Shown here piece by piece: positions 10,793-22,018 of a DNA stretch of 64,000 nucleotides. This DNA comes from Vibrio aquaticus. Lineage in GTDB: Bacteria > Pseudomonadota > Gammaproteobacteria > Enterobacterales > Vibrionaceae. The stretch covers positions 297,545-361,544 of the forward strand of contig NZ_RXZH01000003.1 in NCBI RefSeq assembly GCF_003970385.1, given 5' to 3'. The first letter of the stretch is position 1; each line of letters starts with the position of its first letter. The notes beneath the pieces were generated by a model. That model searched no databases, was not told the origin of the DNA, and was given only the letters and a program-made list of their open reading frames with translations. The position numbers and the translations under genes are program-made.

Positions 10793-10822
10793 AAAGCCAT
10801 TTTGCTTTCACAAAATGGCTTT
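10793..10822 (-). repeat. Perfect 12-bp stem-loop between ptsH and ptsI
   Basis: AAAGCCATTTTG and CAAAATGGCTTT pair perfectly around a 6-nt loop, 17 bp past the ptsH stop. No T-run follows on the minus strand, so read-through is expected. A likely role is protecting the 3' end of ptsH mRNA or partial attenuation, giving more HPr than enzyme I. Confidence 0.6.
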
Positions 10823-10839
10823 GAAAATAGGAGACCGAA

Positions 10840-11097
10840 TTAGTGTAGTTGGTCCATTAGAGCAACTAGGTGGTCAACAGCTTGTTGAGCTTGTGGGCCC
10901 TCAGCTGAGATAGAAACTACTGTACCTTTAACTAGGCCAAGAGTTTGTAGCTTGAAAAGGCTCTTAGCGCTAGCGCTTTTACCGTTAGAAGTCACAGTGA
11001 TGTCCGCGTCGAATGCTTTAGCTTCTTTAACGAACTGTGCAGCTGGACGAGTGTGAAGGCCGTTTTCTGCAGTGATTTCTACTTGCTTCTCGTACAT
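10840..11097 (-). CDS. ptsH: PTS phosphocarrier protein HPr
   Basis: HPr carries phosphate from enzyme I to the sugar-specific IIA proteins. The 85-residue length is typical. The active-site segment [12 protein letters not shown] places the phosphorylated histidine at residue 15; the serine in [13 protein letters not shown] corresponds to the Gram-positive regulatory site, which is not known to be used in Vibrio. First gene of the pts operon. Confidence 0.98.
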   Translation of the reverse strand: MYEKQVEITAENGLHTRPAAQFVKEAKAFDADITVTSNGKSASAKSLFKLQTLGLVKGTVVSISAEGPQAQQAVDHLVALMDQLH

Positions 11098-11161
11098 GTT
11101 ATATACCCCAATTGATTTATTTTTTGATAGTTTCTTAACCAGAACTAGCTTAACTCCAAAT

Positions 11162-11190
11162 AGTATATTCTGCTAGATGCAGAACGTTCA
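11162..11190 (-). promoter_or_regulatory. Putative ptsH promoter with palindromic spacer
   Basis: On the minus strand a TATACT -10 element is preceded by a 17-nt spacer that is itself a palindrome (TTCTGC, 5 nt, GCAGAA at 11168-11184); the -35 hexamer (TGAACG) is weak. A palindrome filling the spacer suggests an operator, but no regulator is identified. Confidence 0.35.
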
Positions 11191-11344
11191 TTTCGTGTCA
11201 GAACTGATACTGGTTGTAAATTATTCAATCGCGATTCCAGTCTATGCTCTCTTTCGCCATTGATAGAAATTCTTATTTAGCTCTTTATTTTGAAGCTAGA
11301 AATAAAACAGCCCTGATATTACCAAAGGTGAGGCAGGGATCAAC

Positions 11345-11371
11345 AAAAAAGCCCCTGAATGGGGCTTTTTT
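11345..11371 (-). terminator. Terminator of cysK
   Basis: AAAAAAGCCCC and GGGGCTTTTTT with a 5-nt loop; on the minus strand the stem ends in six T, 26 bp beyond the cysK stop. Confidence 0.88.
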
Positions 11372-11397
11372 AAACGAAAAATTGATTTGACAACATA

Positions 11398-12366
11398 TTA
11401 CTGTTGGTTCTCTTTCTCAGTAAAGATGCCAGTAAATAGGGCGGTGCTCAGGTAACGTTCACCAGAGCTTGGTAGAACGGTTACGATAGTTTTTCCTACA
11501 AATTCAGGGAGTTCCGCTAAGCGGTTGGCCGCAACAACTGCCGCACCTGACGAGATGCCCGCTAGGATACCTTCTTCTTCCATTAGGCGACGAGCCATAG
11601 CAATTGCTTCGTCAGAAGTTACTGACTCAACGCGGTCAACAAGCTCTAAATCTAGGTTGCCTGGGATGAAGCCTGCGCCAATACCTTGAATTTTGTGTGG
11701 TGCTGGTTGGATTTCGTCACCTGCAAGCGCCTGAGCGATAACTGGTGATTCTGCTGGCTCAACGGCTACAGAAACGATGTTCTTACCTTTTTCGCCCTTA
11801 ATGTAACGGCTAGTACCTGTGATTGTACCACCCGTACCCACACCTGCTACGAATACGTCGACTTCACCGTCAGTCGCTTCCCAGATTTCAGGACCCGTTG
11901 TCTTCTCGTGGATCTGTGGGTTTGCAGGGTTGTTGAACTGTTGCAGTAGAAGGAACTTTTCTGGGTTGCTCGCCACAATCTCTTCTGCTTTAGCAATGGC
12001 ACCTTTCATACCTTTAGCGGCTTCTGTCAGCTCAAGGTTAGCGCCAAGTGCTTTAAGCAGTTTACGACGCTCAAGGCTCATTGACTCAGGCATCGTTAGC
12101 GTTAGCTTGTAACCACGAGCGGCTGCAACAAACGCAAGAGCAACACCCGTGTTACCACTTGTTGGCTCTACAAGTTCTACGCCTGGCTTAAGAGTGCCAG
12201 CTTTTTCCGCTTCCCAAATCATGTTTGCGCCAATACGACACTTAACACTGAAGCTTGGGTTACGTGCTTCTACTTTTGCCAGAACTTTACCGTTGCTGAC
12301 TTTGTTAAGGCGTACTAGAGGAGTGTTACCAATAGTTTGAGAGTTGTCTTCGTAGATTTTGCTCAT
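11398..12366 (-). CDS. cysK: Cysteine synthase A (O-acetylserine sulfhydrylase A)
   Basis: CysK makes cysteine from O-acetylserine and sulfide using pyridoxal phosphate. The protein is 322 residues from the ATG at 12366, which has an AAGGAT ribosome-binding site 9 nt upstream; the frame extends further upstream to 12423 but the extra 19 residues have no counterpart in the family. The PLP lysine is K42 ([13 protein letters not shown]); the substrate loop [10 protein letters not shown] and the phosphate loop [10 protein letters not shown] are present. It is near cysZ, the sulfate permease, as in E. coli. Confidence 0.96.
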   Translation of the reverse strand: MSKIYEDNSQTIGNTPLVRLNKVSNGKVLAKVEARNPSFSVKCRIGANMIWEAEKAGTLKPGVELVEPTSGNTGVALAFVAAARGYKLTLTMPESMSLERRKLLKALGANLELTEAAKGMKGAIAKAEEIVASNPEKFLLLQQFNNPANPQIHEKTTGPEIWEATDGEVDVFVAGVGTGGTITGTSRYIKGEKGKNIVSVAVEPAESPVIAQALAGDEIQPAPHKIQGIGAGFIPGNLDLELVDRVESVTSDEAIAMARRLMEEEGILAGISSGAAVVAANRLAELPEFVGKTIVTVLPSSGERYLSTALFTGIFTEKENQQ

Positions 12367-12571
12367 GGTGTGATCCTTCATCTGATTAAATGCTTGTTCG
12401 ATTTTGTGCGTGACAATCATCAAACAAGTTAATGTTCTTAATATGACTAAATGGTTGTCTGCTTAGAAGATTATGGTAGGAAGTGAGCCGAGAAAAGGAT
12501 TAAAAAGTTATATGATATGAAATTGGACAAAGCGCACGTTATTACATGCGCTTAAAGAATCTTAAATTTAA

Positions 12572-13318
12572 TTAGCGGTTCTGGTTCTTAAATTCAGAAA
12601 CCCACATTGAAGTTGCACCACATACGGCCACCGGCATCACGATAAGGTTTAAAATTGGAATGGTAGTGAACACTGACACTAAAACGCCAAACCCGTATGC
12701 TTTGCCTTGTTTTTGTTTCAAATTGTTTCGCATCTCATTGAACGACACCTTATGGTTATCAAATGGATAGTCACAGTATTGAATCGCTAAAATCCAAGCG
12801 GTAAAGATAAACCAAAGGAAAGGACCAACAGTTTGGCCCAGTGCAGGAATCAGTAACAAGATAAAAAGACCAATGGCTTTCGGTAACACATAGACAAGCT
12901 TACGCCATTCACGAGCTAAAATTCTTGGGGTGTCTTTGACTACCGCCAGCATGCCATCTTCATTGACTTTTTGTTGGGTTAGGTGCTCTTCCACTTTTTC
13001 AGCCAGTAGGCCATTAAAAGGAGCGGCAACAAAATTGGCTAGTGTACTGAAGAAGTACGAGAAGGTGGCCAAAATAGTCAGAACGAGTAACGGCCACAGC
13101 AGGTAGCTTAACCAAGTAAGAAAGTCAGGCAACTGACCAATCAGCTGATCAATCCAAACATCCAAGTTCGAGAAGAGATAAAACAGAGCGCCACCTACTA
13201 AAAGGACATTAGCAAGTAGAGGCAAAATCACAAATCGACGAATGCCTGGAGTCAGAGCAAGCTCTAAACCATGAAAGAAGTAACCGAAGCCGGAACGTTG
13301 CTGTAAATGTGTCATCAT
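12572..13318 (-). CDS. cysZ: Sulfate transporter CysZ
   Basis: CysZ is an inner-membrane sulfate permease feeding cysteine synthesis. The 248-residue protein has several long hydrophobic segments (VILPLLANVLLVGGALFYLF; WPLLVLTILATFSYFF; AIGLFILLLIPALG; and a C-terminal one) and the family's PFNGLLAEKVE region. It stands 205 bp upstream of cysK on the same strand and divergent from zipA. Confidence 0.93.
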   Translation of the reverse strand: MMTHLQQRSGFGYFFHGLELALTPGIRRFVILPLLANVLLVGGALFYLFSNLDVWIDQLIGQLPDFLTWLSYLLWPLLVLTILATFSYFFSTLANFVAAPFNGLLAEKVEEHLTQQKVNEDGMLAVVKDTPRILAREWRKLVYVLPKAIGLFILLLIPALGQTVGPFLWFIFTAWILAIQYCDYPFDNHKVSFNEMRNNLKQKQGKAYGFGVLVSVFTTIPILNLIVMPVAVCGATSMWVSEFKNQNR

Positions 13319-13521
13319 AATCCATTGCAGTGGTGTAAAAACGAACGCTTTCTATCTTAACAAGAAAAAAGCGTGTTCAAAATCACAACATTAAGGGAAC
13401 TTCTAACATTAAGTTGTTCTAAAACAGGGGAGAGTTTTGGTAGAGTAACTCACAGTATGGTTTAAACAGATTCGATATAGGTCAGATAACTCGGCTTGTA
13501 TCGTGCAAATGAGAGCTAAAA

Positions 13522-14430
13522 ATGCAGGAACTGCGATTTGTACTGATAATTGTCGGAGCATTAGCGATTGCCGCTCTATTGTTCCACGGATTATGGACAA
13601 GTAAAAAAGAAGGGAAGGCCAAGTTTGGTAATAAACCACTTGGTAAGTTGAATGTCGAGAATGATGACTCAGACGTAGCACCTGAAAGAGCATTTGGGCC
13701 GGAAGATGACTTTGAGGTCATTAAAAAAGAACGCAAAGAGCCCGGATTCGTCGAGAGTAACGACATTATGGCTGATCCTCTTATCGATACTCTCCCTGAC
13801 ACAGAGCCTGCGCCTGAACCAATACGTAAAGAGCCCGACGTTGAGTTGAGCAAAGAAGACGTTGATCTCGATATTCCTTCTTTCTCTAGCAAACCGCTTG
13901 ATGAAGTTGAAGAGAAACCTGAACCTCTCGTTGAGTCTGAGCCTATCATTGAAACAGTGATTGAAGAACCGATCGCTGATAAAGAGCCTGAACCACAAGA
14001 AGAAGCACCACTTGAAGTGATTGTTCTTAATGTGCATTGTGCAGGTGACGATCCGTTTGTCGGCACAAAACTGTTTGATAGCATGCAGCAAAATGGGTTG
14101 ATTTACGGTGAGATGGACATATTCCATCGTCATGCTGATTTGTCGGGAACGGGTAAGGTGCTCTTCAGTGTTGCCAATATGATGCAGCCGGGTACGTTAA
14201 AACATGATGACCCTGCAGAGTTCACGACGAAAGGCATTTCATTCTTTATGACCATGCCATGTTTTGGCGATGCCGAGCAAAATTTCAAGCTCATGCTGAA
14301 AACGGCTCAACAAATTGCAGATGACCTCGGAGCGAACGTTCTTGACGATGCGCGCAATTTAATGACGCCGAATCGACTTGATCGCTACCGAGCTCAAATC
14401 CAACAGTTTAAAGCCTCTCAGCAAGCATAG
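13522..14430 (+). CDS. zipA: Cell division protein ZipA
   Basis: ZipA tethers FtsZ filaments to the inner membrane in the early divisome. The 302-residue protein has an N-terminal transmembrane helix ([20 protein letters not shown], residues 6-25), a basic patch, an acidic and proline-rich linker (about residues 45-165, many E, P and D), and the C-terminal FtsZ-binding domain starting near [11 protein letters not shown]. The order cysZ-zipA-ligA is that of E. coli. A terminator follows, so ligA is not simply co-transcribed. Confidence 0.95.
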   Translation: MQELRFVLIIVGALAIAALLFHGLWTSKKEGKAKFGNKPLGKLNVENDDSDVAPERAFGPEDDFEVIKKERKEPGFVESNDIMADPLIDTLPDTEPAPEPIRKEPDVELSKEDVDLDIPSFSSKPLDEVEEKPEPLVESEPIIETVIEEPIADKEPEPQEEAPLEVIVLNVHCAGDDPFVGTKLFDSMQQNGLIYGEMDIFHRHADLSGTGKVLFSVANMMQPGTLKHDDPAEFTTKGISFFMTMPCFGDAEQNFKLMLKTAQQIADDLGANVLDDARNLMTPNRLDRYRAQIQQFKASQQA

Positions 14431-14447
14431 ATAAAAATAGTGATGTT

Positions 14448-14472
14448 AAGGCTCCCTCGTGGAGCCTTTTTT
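14448..14472 (+). terminator. Terminator between zipA and ligA
   Basis: AAGGCTCC and GGAGCCTT with a CTCGT loop followed by T4, 17 bp past zipA. Confidence 0.8.
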
Positions 14473-14575
14473 CGTTGACGATCGGTTGCGAAGAACCAAA
14501 GGGATGTTCATACTCCCAAACATTCAATGAGGGCGCTAAGGTTTCCCCTCGATGCAGATAGATAAAATAGAGTGA

Positions 14576-16588
<2,013 letters not shown>

Positions 16589-16604
16589 GGTCAAATTCAG
16601 TTTG

Positions 16605-16634
16605 AAAAAACCACCATTATGGTGGTTTTTTTTT
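16605..16634 (+). terminator. Terminator of ligA
   Basis: AAAAAACCACC and GGTGGTTTTTT with a 5-nt loop and a run of about ten T. Confidence 0.9.
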
Positions 16635-17082
16635 GACCAAAATAATGTCTCAATAATCCCCCCATATTGAACCTTTCTGATCTGTGACTAGTATCTAATT
16701 CACTATTATTGAACCTGCTTTAAAGAAAGAAATGCGAGCCACTTCAAGGTGGTTTATGTTTTTTTATTTTTTAAATTGCTGTTTTTAAAGGTTTTTTATG
16801 ATTTTTTGGAAAGTTCACTTTCAAAAGGAGATCATGATCACTCTGTTTATAAAAGTTTGTGGCGGGTCATATTTTTTTATATAGAAATTAAGTTCTGGTT
16901 GATGTTTTTCTGCGCGAAGTTAGTCTGAAAAGTATGGATACACGGGGTGTATGCAGGAAATAGAAAATCTCAATTCACGATGAACTTTGATTTTCAACAT
17001 AGGAAATGATTTCTCCCTTCGGCGGCCAACTTAAGGCGAGAAAATAATAAGACAGCTATATCCATTTTTAGGAGTTTATTCC
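16635..17082 (+). other. Long AT-rich leader region before porin gene 1
   Basis: No coding potential is seen. The region is AT-rich with T-runs, as upstream of many Vibrio outer-membrane protein genes. A 6-bp hairpin with a GGG loop (ATACAC and GTGTAT, 16938-16952) sits about 130 bp before the start. I could not place a confident promoter or ToxR box. Confidence 0.45.
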
Positions 17083-18204
17083 ATGGACAAAATGTTTAAA
17101 CGTACGCTTTTAGGTGCAGCAGTGGCGATTGCTTCAACAAGTGCTTTTGCTAACACTGAGTCTTCTCAAGTAGGTATTATCTCAGACTTCAACGTACAAG
17201 CGTATGGTGTTGCAGCGATCAGTGCATACACTGAGAAAGATCAGAAAGGTTACCAGTGGGACAATGAATCTCGAATTGGTTTCCGTGCAGACAAAGACTT
17301 TGTAGACAATGTTAACGTCTTTATGCAAATTGAGTCTGGTTGGGTTGGTACAGATGGTACTGGTGCAACATTAGGTAACCGTGACACATTCCTAGGTCTT
17401 CGTGGCGATTGGGGTACTCTTCGTGCCGGTCGTATGTTGACTCCAATGTATGAACTAGTTGACTGGCCATACTCTAACCCTGGTCTAGGCCGAGTATGGG
17501 ATTCAGCATGGGCTGCTGACGTTGCTTACCACCGCGACCGTCACGGCAACCAACTACGTTACGATTCAGCTCAACTTGGTAACTTTAACTACAGCCTTTC
17601 TACAGGTATGGGTGACACGTCAGTAGATAACAACTACTTCTACGGTGCTAAGGCGACGATGAAAGCGGGTGATATGATCACTTTCCATGCTGCTTTCGAA
17701 ACAGAGCAGAACCGTAAGAAGAAAGATGCTGTTGATGCAGCTTGGGAAATCTGTGCTGACTCAGCAGGTTGTAAAGATGTTGACGAAGTAGCTGTAGCTG
17801 AAGGTGATAACTACAAATCAACTAACGCAGCAGGTGCAGAAATGGTTGACACCATGGGTTACTTGATTGGCTTTGAAGCATCTCTTCCTGGTGGTTTTGG
17901 CCTAGCAGCAGCTTATAAAGCTGGTGAAAGTGAAGTTCAAGGTGGCGCTAAATCTGATCAAGGTTCTTACTCTATCATCGGTCAATACTGGGCAGGTCCA
18001 TGGGGCTTCAAAGTGGGCTACGCGGCTAACACTGATTACGAAGTAGACGGTGCTAAGCAAGAGAACACTTCTGACCAAGTAATTTCAGGTCAGCTAATGT
18101 ATGTTAAGAACGGCTTTGTACCTTACCTACGTGTAGGTTCTTACACTAAAGACGATGGTGACTCAACTCCATTCGCACGTGTAGGTCTAGAATACGGTTT
18201 CTAA
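17083..18204 (+). CDS. Outer-membrane general porin (Gram-negative porin family), copy 1
   Basis: A 373-residue outer-membrane beta-barrel porin for small solutes. The signal peptide is clear (MDKMFKRTLLGAAVAIASTS then AFA, cleavage near residue 23). The body has alternating strands with the porin motif RVGFRADKD-type region (here SRIGFRADKDF), LGNRDTFLGLRG, the constriction segment GRMLTPMYELVDWPYS, and a C-terminal aromatic end (LEYGF), the signal for barrel insertion. An AGGAG site 8 nt upstream supports the start at 17083 over the ATG at 17092. It is a paralogue of the porin at 36470-37573, sharing the segment MLTPMYELVDWPYS exactly. Codon use is strongly biased, suggesting high expression. 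Confidence 0.93.
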   Translation: MDKMFKRTLLGAAVAIASTSAFANTESSQVGIISDFNVQAYGVAAISAYTEKDQKGYQWDNESRIGFRADKDFVDNVNVFMQIESGWVGTDGTGATLGNRDTFLGLRGDWGTLRAGRMLTPMYELVDWPYSNPGLGRVWDSAWAADVAYHRDRHGNQLRYDSAQLGNFNYSLSTGMGDTSVDNNYFYGAKATMKAGDMITFHAAFETEQNRKKKDAVDAAWEICADSAGCKDVDEVAVAEGDNYKSTNAAGAEMVDTMGYLIGFEASLPGGFGLAAAYKAGESEVQGGAKSDQGSYSIIGQYWAGPWGFKVGYAANTDYEVDGAKQENTSDQVISGQLMYVKNGFVPYLRVGSYTKDDGDSTPFARVGLEYGF

Positions 18205-18232
18205 AATTTAGTTAACCTATTACTAAAGTTTG

Positions 18233-18258
18233 AAAAGGGAAGCGATAGCTTCCCTTTT
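18233..18258 (+). terminator. Terminator of porin gene 1
   Basis: AAAAGGGAAGC and GCTTCCCTTTT with a GATA loop, 28 bp after the stop. Confidence 0.88.
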
Positions 18259-18285
18259 CTTGTTCTGTTTGAACGATAGAAATAG

Positions 18286-18311
18286 AAAAGGGTCTCAATT
18301 GAGACCCTTTT
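18286..18311 (-). terminator. Terminator of the DUF2057 gene (copy 1)
   Basis: A 26-bp perfect palindrome (AAAAGGGTCTCAA and its complement) ends in T4 on the minus strand, 17 bp beyond the stop of the convergent gene. Confidence 0.75.
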
Positions 18312-18327
18312 GACGTTTGACTATATT

Positions 18328-18993
18328 CTAATCAATATTGGATACAGCCCAAGAAAGGAAATTTTGTTTTTCTGTCTTAGACAGTTTCTTGAAGGAATCT
18401 TGAGTTAATTTCAAATTACTTGTACTAGGTGATACTGCTTCTACGGTATCTACTGATACAATGGGTTTGTCTATAACAGTAGCAGGTAGAGTTACTGCCG
18501 TAGCACCTATTACGCCAAGCGTAATATTGTTGTCTTTATTATACATTCGGCTAGCGTCCGCAAAGTTTTCTGTTAAAGAAAGCCAGCCTTTAGATAAATT
18601 ATCGGACTCAATTGAGTCAATTCCATTTACAGAGCTTAAGCTAAATTTATCTTTTGCTTGGAGTTGATCAAACTCTTGAGCTGCATATTCAGACGAAATT
18701 TCAGGTGTTGTTAATTTCGCACTAGCATTATGACCTTCTAGTGTGATGATAACAGGGACTGATTGGTAAAACGTAGCTTGGCTTGATCCTGGTTTAAATG
18801 TTTTTCTGATATCAAATACAAACTGACTTTTCCCGTCAGGTAAAGATAGGGTATTTGACTCCAAGTATTTGCTAATATTCGTTGACTCGTTTACAGCTAA
18901 AACGTTTATGTGCTTTGGAATTGAAATGTCAACAGATGCATGAGCGCTTAAAGAAAGAAAAGAAAGAGTGGAAAGGGTTATTTTTTTTAACAT
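18328..18993 (-). CDS. DUF2057 / UPF0319 (YccT-like) secreted protein, copy 1
   Basis: A 221-residue protein of unknown function, related to E. coli YccT. It has a signal peptide (MLKKITLSTLSFLSLSAHA) and the family pattern: an early IxxxINVLAVN strand, a central VPVIITLEGHNA region and a C-terminal FLSWAVSNID. An AGGGACG ribosome-binding site supports the ATG at 18993, not the upstream start at 19026. It faces porin 1; a paralogue follows porin 2 at 37642. Function is not known; the repeated pairing with porins suggests an envelope role (inference). Confidence 0.85.
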   Translation of the reverse strand: MLKKITLSTLSFLSLSAHASVDISIPKHINVLAVNESTNISKYLESNTLSLPDGKSQFVFDIRKTFKPGSSQATFYQSVPVIITLEGHNASAKLTTPEISSEYAAQEFDQLQAKDKFSLSSVNGIDSIESDNLSKGWLSLTENFADASRMYNKDNNITLGVIGATAVTLPATVIDKPIVSVDTVEAVSPSTSNLKLTQDSFKKLSKTEKQNFLSWAVSNID

Positions 18994-19107
18994 GATTTGG
19001 CCGTCCCTAAATAAATCAGAGGTCAATTATACAATAACAAGTGTGCAAGTTTTGTTATTTGCATAATATATTTGATCGATAACTGTTTAATAGAGACGGC
19101 AATGTTT

Positions 19108-19293
19108 TCAGTATTGTTTTTTTCCTTTATTTATATCGCAATAAAGTTGAGGGACGAAAACAGAAGTACCGTCAGGAAGAATGCATTGAACGTGATTTCC
19201 CACAACATTGCCATACTGAGTGTTGTTTGCGCTTACGCTCATAGGCACTGCAAATGCAAGGGTTAATGAACATACGATCAGCAGGTTTTTCAT
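19108..19293 (-). CDS. Small secreted protein with two cysteines, unknown function
   Basis: A 61-residue open frame with a good ribosome-binding site (CGGAG 9 nt before the ATG) and a typical signal peptide (MKNLLIVCSLTLAFAVPMSV then SA). The predicted mature part is only about 38 residues, with one C-x14-C pair (VQC to LYC) that could form a disulfide in the periplasm, and a lysine-rich C-terminus. It is 114 bp upstream of and collinear with the DUF2057 gene and may share its transcript. I do not recognise a family. Confidence 0.65.
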   Translation of the reverse strand: MKNLLIVCSLTLAFAVPMSVSANNTQYGNVVGNHVQCILPDGTSVFVPQLYCDINKGKKQY

Positions 19294-19611
19294 AATAAGC
19301 TCCGTTATTTAATGTGAAGTAACTCGCAAAAGAGTTATATTTAGTATGTTCGATGAACCATAAAGATCAAAAAAAAAGTGACCCTAATAAATTCACACTA
19401 ATTAATAACGCTCACTTTTTGTTGAGAAGAAAATAATAAACATATGAAATGAATGGATTAATATTTTTGTTGGATAGGCTTGTATGTCAAGTAATGTGGC
19501 TTTTGAGGCATTTAAACGCAGACTTATTTTTTTTGCAATTTCTAGATAACTATTTGAAATTGTTAATTGTTAGGAGGGCGAGGCTATGAAGCCTCACCTT
19601 TATTGAAGGAC
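19294..19611. other. AT-rich intergenic region with nfeD 3' hairpin
   Basis: No coding signal. The small-protein promoter presumably lies on the left side. On the nfeD side, minus-strand GGTGAGGCT and AGCCTCGCC (19577-19598) form a 9-bp stem with one G-U pair, 13 bp past the nfeD stop. It lacks a T-tail, so termination is uncertain. Confidence 0.5.
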
Positions 19612-20079
19612 TTACTTAGGATTATCCTCAAATTTTTTGTTAATAGTAAGGATAATTCCATCAACTGAAGTGACTTCAACCAATGTATTCGCCTCTAAAT
19701 CGACTTCGGACTTGGCAGTCCATGTACTATCACCAAGCTTAATTCGTCCTTTTCCAGCGAGGAAATCTTGCTCTAGACGTACCGTTTGCCCAAGAAGCTG
19801 TTTGTGCTTTTGGTTGAGATCTCGGTTTGCATCGCTTCGCTTGTCTCGCTTGAACTGTTTTCTCCACCATAGCCATGTTGTTACGAGGGAAAATACACCA
19901 AATGAGACCCACTGTAGTTGCCAACTCATCGGGATAAACGTGAGTAGCGCACCAACGATCAGCGCTGATAGTCCTAACCAAAGAAAGTAGCCTGCAGTAC
20001 CCAACAGTTCAACCGCTAGCAACGCTAGACCGAATGCTAGCCAATGCCAATAATTTATACCGTCTAATAGTTCAATCAA
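19612..20079 (-). CDS. NfeD-family membrane protein (YbbJ-like)
   Basis: A 155-residue inner-membrane protein. The first half has two or three hydrophobic helices (YWHWLAFGLALLAVELLG; FLWLGLSALIVGALLTF; WQLQWVSFGVFSLVTTWLWW); the C-terminal half is an OB-fold NfeD domain (LLGQTVRLEQDFLAGKGRIKLGDSTW). NfeD proteins work with SPFH/stomatin partners, and the gene lies 9 bp after qmcA on the same strand, the ybbJ-qmcA pairing of E. coli. Confidence 0.92.
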   Translation of the reverse strand: MIELLDGINYWHWLAFGLALLAVELLGTAGYFLWLGLSALIVGALLTFIPMSWQLQWVSFGVFSLVTTWLWWRKQFKRDKRSDANRDLNQKHKQLLGQTVRLEQDFLAGKGRIKLGDSTWTAKSEVDLEANTLVEVTSVDGIILTINKKFEDNPK

Positions 20080-20088
20080 ACTGCACCT

Positions 20089-21012
20089 CTATTTTTCGCT
20101 GTCCTTTGAATGCTTAAACATCTCTGCGATTCCTGCTACCGATCCCATCAGTCCAGATGCTTCTAGCGGTAACATAATAATCTTACCATTTTCAGCCTGG
20201 CCAATTGTTTTCAGCGCATCTGTGTAGCCTTGGGCAATAAAATAGTTAACTGCCTGCATATCACCTTTTGAAATCGCTTCAGATACCATAGTCGTGGCTT
20301 TCGCTTCTGCTTCGGCGGCGCGTTCACGGGCTTCAGCTTGAAGTATAGCGGCTTGCTTATCACCTTCGGCTTTTAAAATCTCAGATTGTTTATGACCTTC
20401 TGCTCTAAGGATCTCAGCTTGTCGTACCCCTTCTGCTTCAAGGACTTCTGCACGTTTATTACGCTCGGCTTTCATCTGAGCGTTCATTGCTGCGGTTAGA
20501 TCTGCAGGTGGCTGAACATCTTTAATTTCTATACGTGTAACCTTTACGCCCCATGGGTTTGTCGCTTCATCAACGATTGAAAGCAGCTTTGTGTTGATCA
20601 TATCGCGCTGGCTAAGCATCTCATCGAGCTCCATTGAACCTAACACAGTACGAATATTGGTGAGGGTAAGGTTGCGAATCGCATGTTCAAGGTCGTTGAC
20701 CTCGTACGCTGCTTTTGGTGCATTAATGACTTGTACAAAACAAACGGCATCGATAGTGACATTCGCATTGTCTTTAGAGATGACCTCTTGCGCGGGAATA
20801 TCGAGGACGCGCTCCATCATATTGATCTTATGACCAATGCCATCAATGAAAGGAATTATCAGGTTGAGGCCGGGCTTTAAGGTTAGGGTATAGCGGCCAA
20901 ATCGCTCTACAGTCCAGTTATTACCTTGTGGGACAGTCTTGACGCCCGCAATGAGCAGAGCGATGGCAACTATGAGAAAAACACCAATTGTAATCAATGA
21001 ATCAATAGCCAT
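20089..21012 (-). CDS. qmcA: SPFH/Band 7 membrane protein QmcA
   Basis: QmcA is a stomatin-like inner-membrane scaffold linked in E. coli to FtsH quality control. The 307-residue protein has one N-terminal helix ([18 protein letters not shown]), the Band 7 domain ([23 protein letters not shown]), a long charged coiled-coil with repeats of AEG ([20 protein letters not shown] and following) and a short glycine/proline C-terminal part. First gene of a pair with nfeD. Confidence 0.94.
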   Translation of the reverse strand: MAIDSLITIGVFLIVAIALLIAGVKTVPQGNNWTVERFGRYTLTLKPGLNLIIPFIDGIGHKINMMERVLDIPAQEVISKDNANVTIDAVCFVQVINAPKAAYEVNDLEHAIRNLTLTNIRTVLGSMELDEMLSQRDMINTKLLSIVDEATNPWGVKVTRIEIKDVQPPADLTAAMNAQMKAERNKRAEVLEAEGVRQAEILRAEGHKQSEILKAEGDKQAAILQAEARERAAEAEAKATTMVSEAISKGDMQAVNYFIAQGYTDALKTIGQAENGKIIMLPLEASGLMGSVAGIAEMFKHSKDSEK

Positions 21013-21163
21013 ATTTGCAGTTCCTTATGAGAATAGTTGAGTAATTGTTGCTTAATTGCTCAATTGAAACAATGGCATAAATGAGAACCTTGGCAAATTT
21101 TAGGCAGAATAAAGGCCGGATAAACTGACCTTAACTTTATGATTTAGAAAGAACTAATTAGCT

Positions 21164-22018
21164 CTAATAGAGAATTGAGTAGAGTTGGCGACGATATTTA
21201 CCAGCAACCGGATTCCCTTGCCCAAGTGCGGCTAAGATATCCATAAAGGACTTCTTAATTTCGCCATCCAATGCATTCAGGTCACTGCGCAAGTGATTCC
21301 AAAGCAGTTCAAGTGCTTCTTCATCTCTATTGACTTGGTGATACGCGAGCGCAAGTTTGTTGGTCAGTTCAAGGTTATCTGCATCTTGCTCTAGTGAAGT
21401 TTTTAACGATTGAATTTCAGGGCTGTTGGCGGCTTGAGCATGTAGCTCCAATTTTGCGATAAGCCCCTTGTAGAAGTTATCTTGATACTCAAGTGGAATA
21501 TGTTCCAAGATGGCTTTTGCTTGGTCGTAATTCTGCGCTTCTAAGTAACAATCCGCTAAGGCAAGTTTCACATCGCCTTTTTGTTTCACTTCGTCACCTA
21601 GGCTTTCAAGCAATGGCAAAGCTTGTGCGTGTTGGCCGGCCTGAATCAGTTCACCCACTTGCTTGAGAATAAGTTCATCTTGGCTTGGTAGGTGTTTAGT
21701 GAGCATCTCTTTGATTGCTTCAATATTTTGCGGACCACCCATGCCATCCACTGCTTGACCATTGATAAACAAAGCAATGGTAGGCAATGCTTGTACACCA
21801 AACTGACTGGCGATTGCTTGTTCTTGTTCGCAGTTAAGCAAAGCGAGTGTGAATGCCCCGTTATACTGCTGCGCGAGCATTTGAAGATCAGGAATTACTT
21901 GTGCACTCTCTTGACTCATTGGAGCCCAAAAGTGAATAAGAACGGGCGTTTGCATCGAGCCTTCAAGTACTTGGCGGAAATTTTGTTCGTTTAGCTCAAC
22001 AATAAATGGAGATTGCAT
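21164..22018 (-). CDS. cnoX: Thioredoxin-like co-chaperone CnoX (YbbN)
   Basis: CnoX is a holdase that protects proteins from oxidative aggregation and passes them to GroEL or DnaK. The 284-residue protein has a thioredoxin fold (about residues 1-110) and TPR-like repeats after it. The usual WCGPC active site is replaced by APMSQES, with no cysteine, so it is not a disulfide reductase; the cysteine in ALLNCEQEQ (about residue 63) matches the conserved CnoX cysteine. Neighbour order cnoX-ybbO is that of E. coli. Confidence 0.92.
   Translation of the reverse strand: MQSPFIVELNEQNFRQVLEGSMQTPVLIHFWAPMSQESAQVIPDLQMLAQQYNGAFTLALLNCEQEQAIASQFGVQALPTIALFINGQAVDGMGGPQNIEAIKEMLTKHLPSQDELILKQVGELIQAGQHAQALPLLESLGDEVKQKGDVKLALADCYLEAQNYDQAKAILEHIPLEYQDNFYKGLIAKLELHAQAANSPEIQSLKTSLEQDADNLELTNKLALAYHQVNRDEEALELLWNHLRSDLNALDGEIKKSFMDILAALGQGNPVAGKYRRQLYSILY

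Larger units (their letters stand above)
11098..11397. other. Intergenic region between cysK and ptsH
   Basis: This 300-bp stretch carries the cysK terminator on the cysK side and the presumed ptsH promoter within about 90 bp of the ptsH start. The middle (about 11220-11340) is AT-rich and shows no coding signal. I see no clear CRP box in it. Confidence 0.5.

Noticed and set aside
13482..14133. Long minus-strand frames opposite zipA
   Set aside because: Serine-rich or cysteine/phenylalanine-rich shadows of the repetitive acidic zipA linker, with no ribosome-binding site or family.
19072..19266. Plus-strand frame over the small secreted protein gene
   Set aside because: No ribosome-binding site; the minus-strand frame has a signal peptide and a good site.
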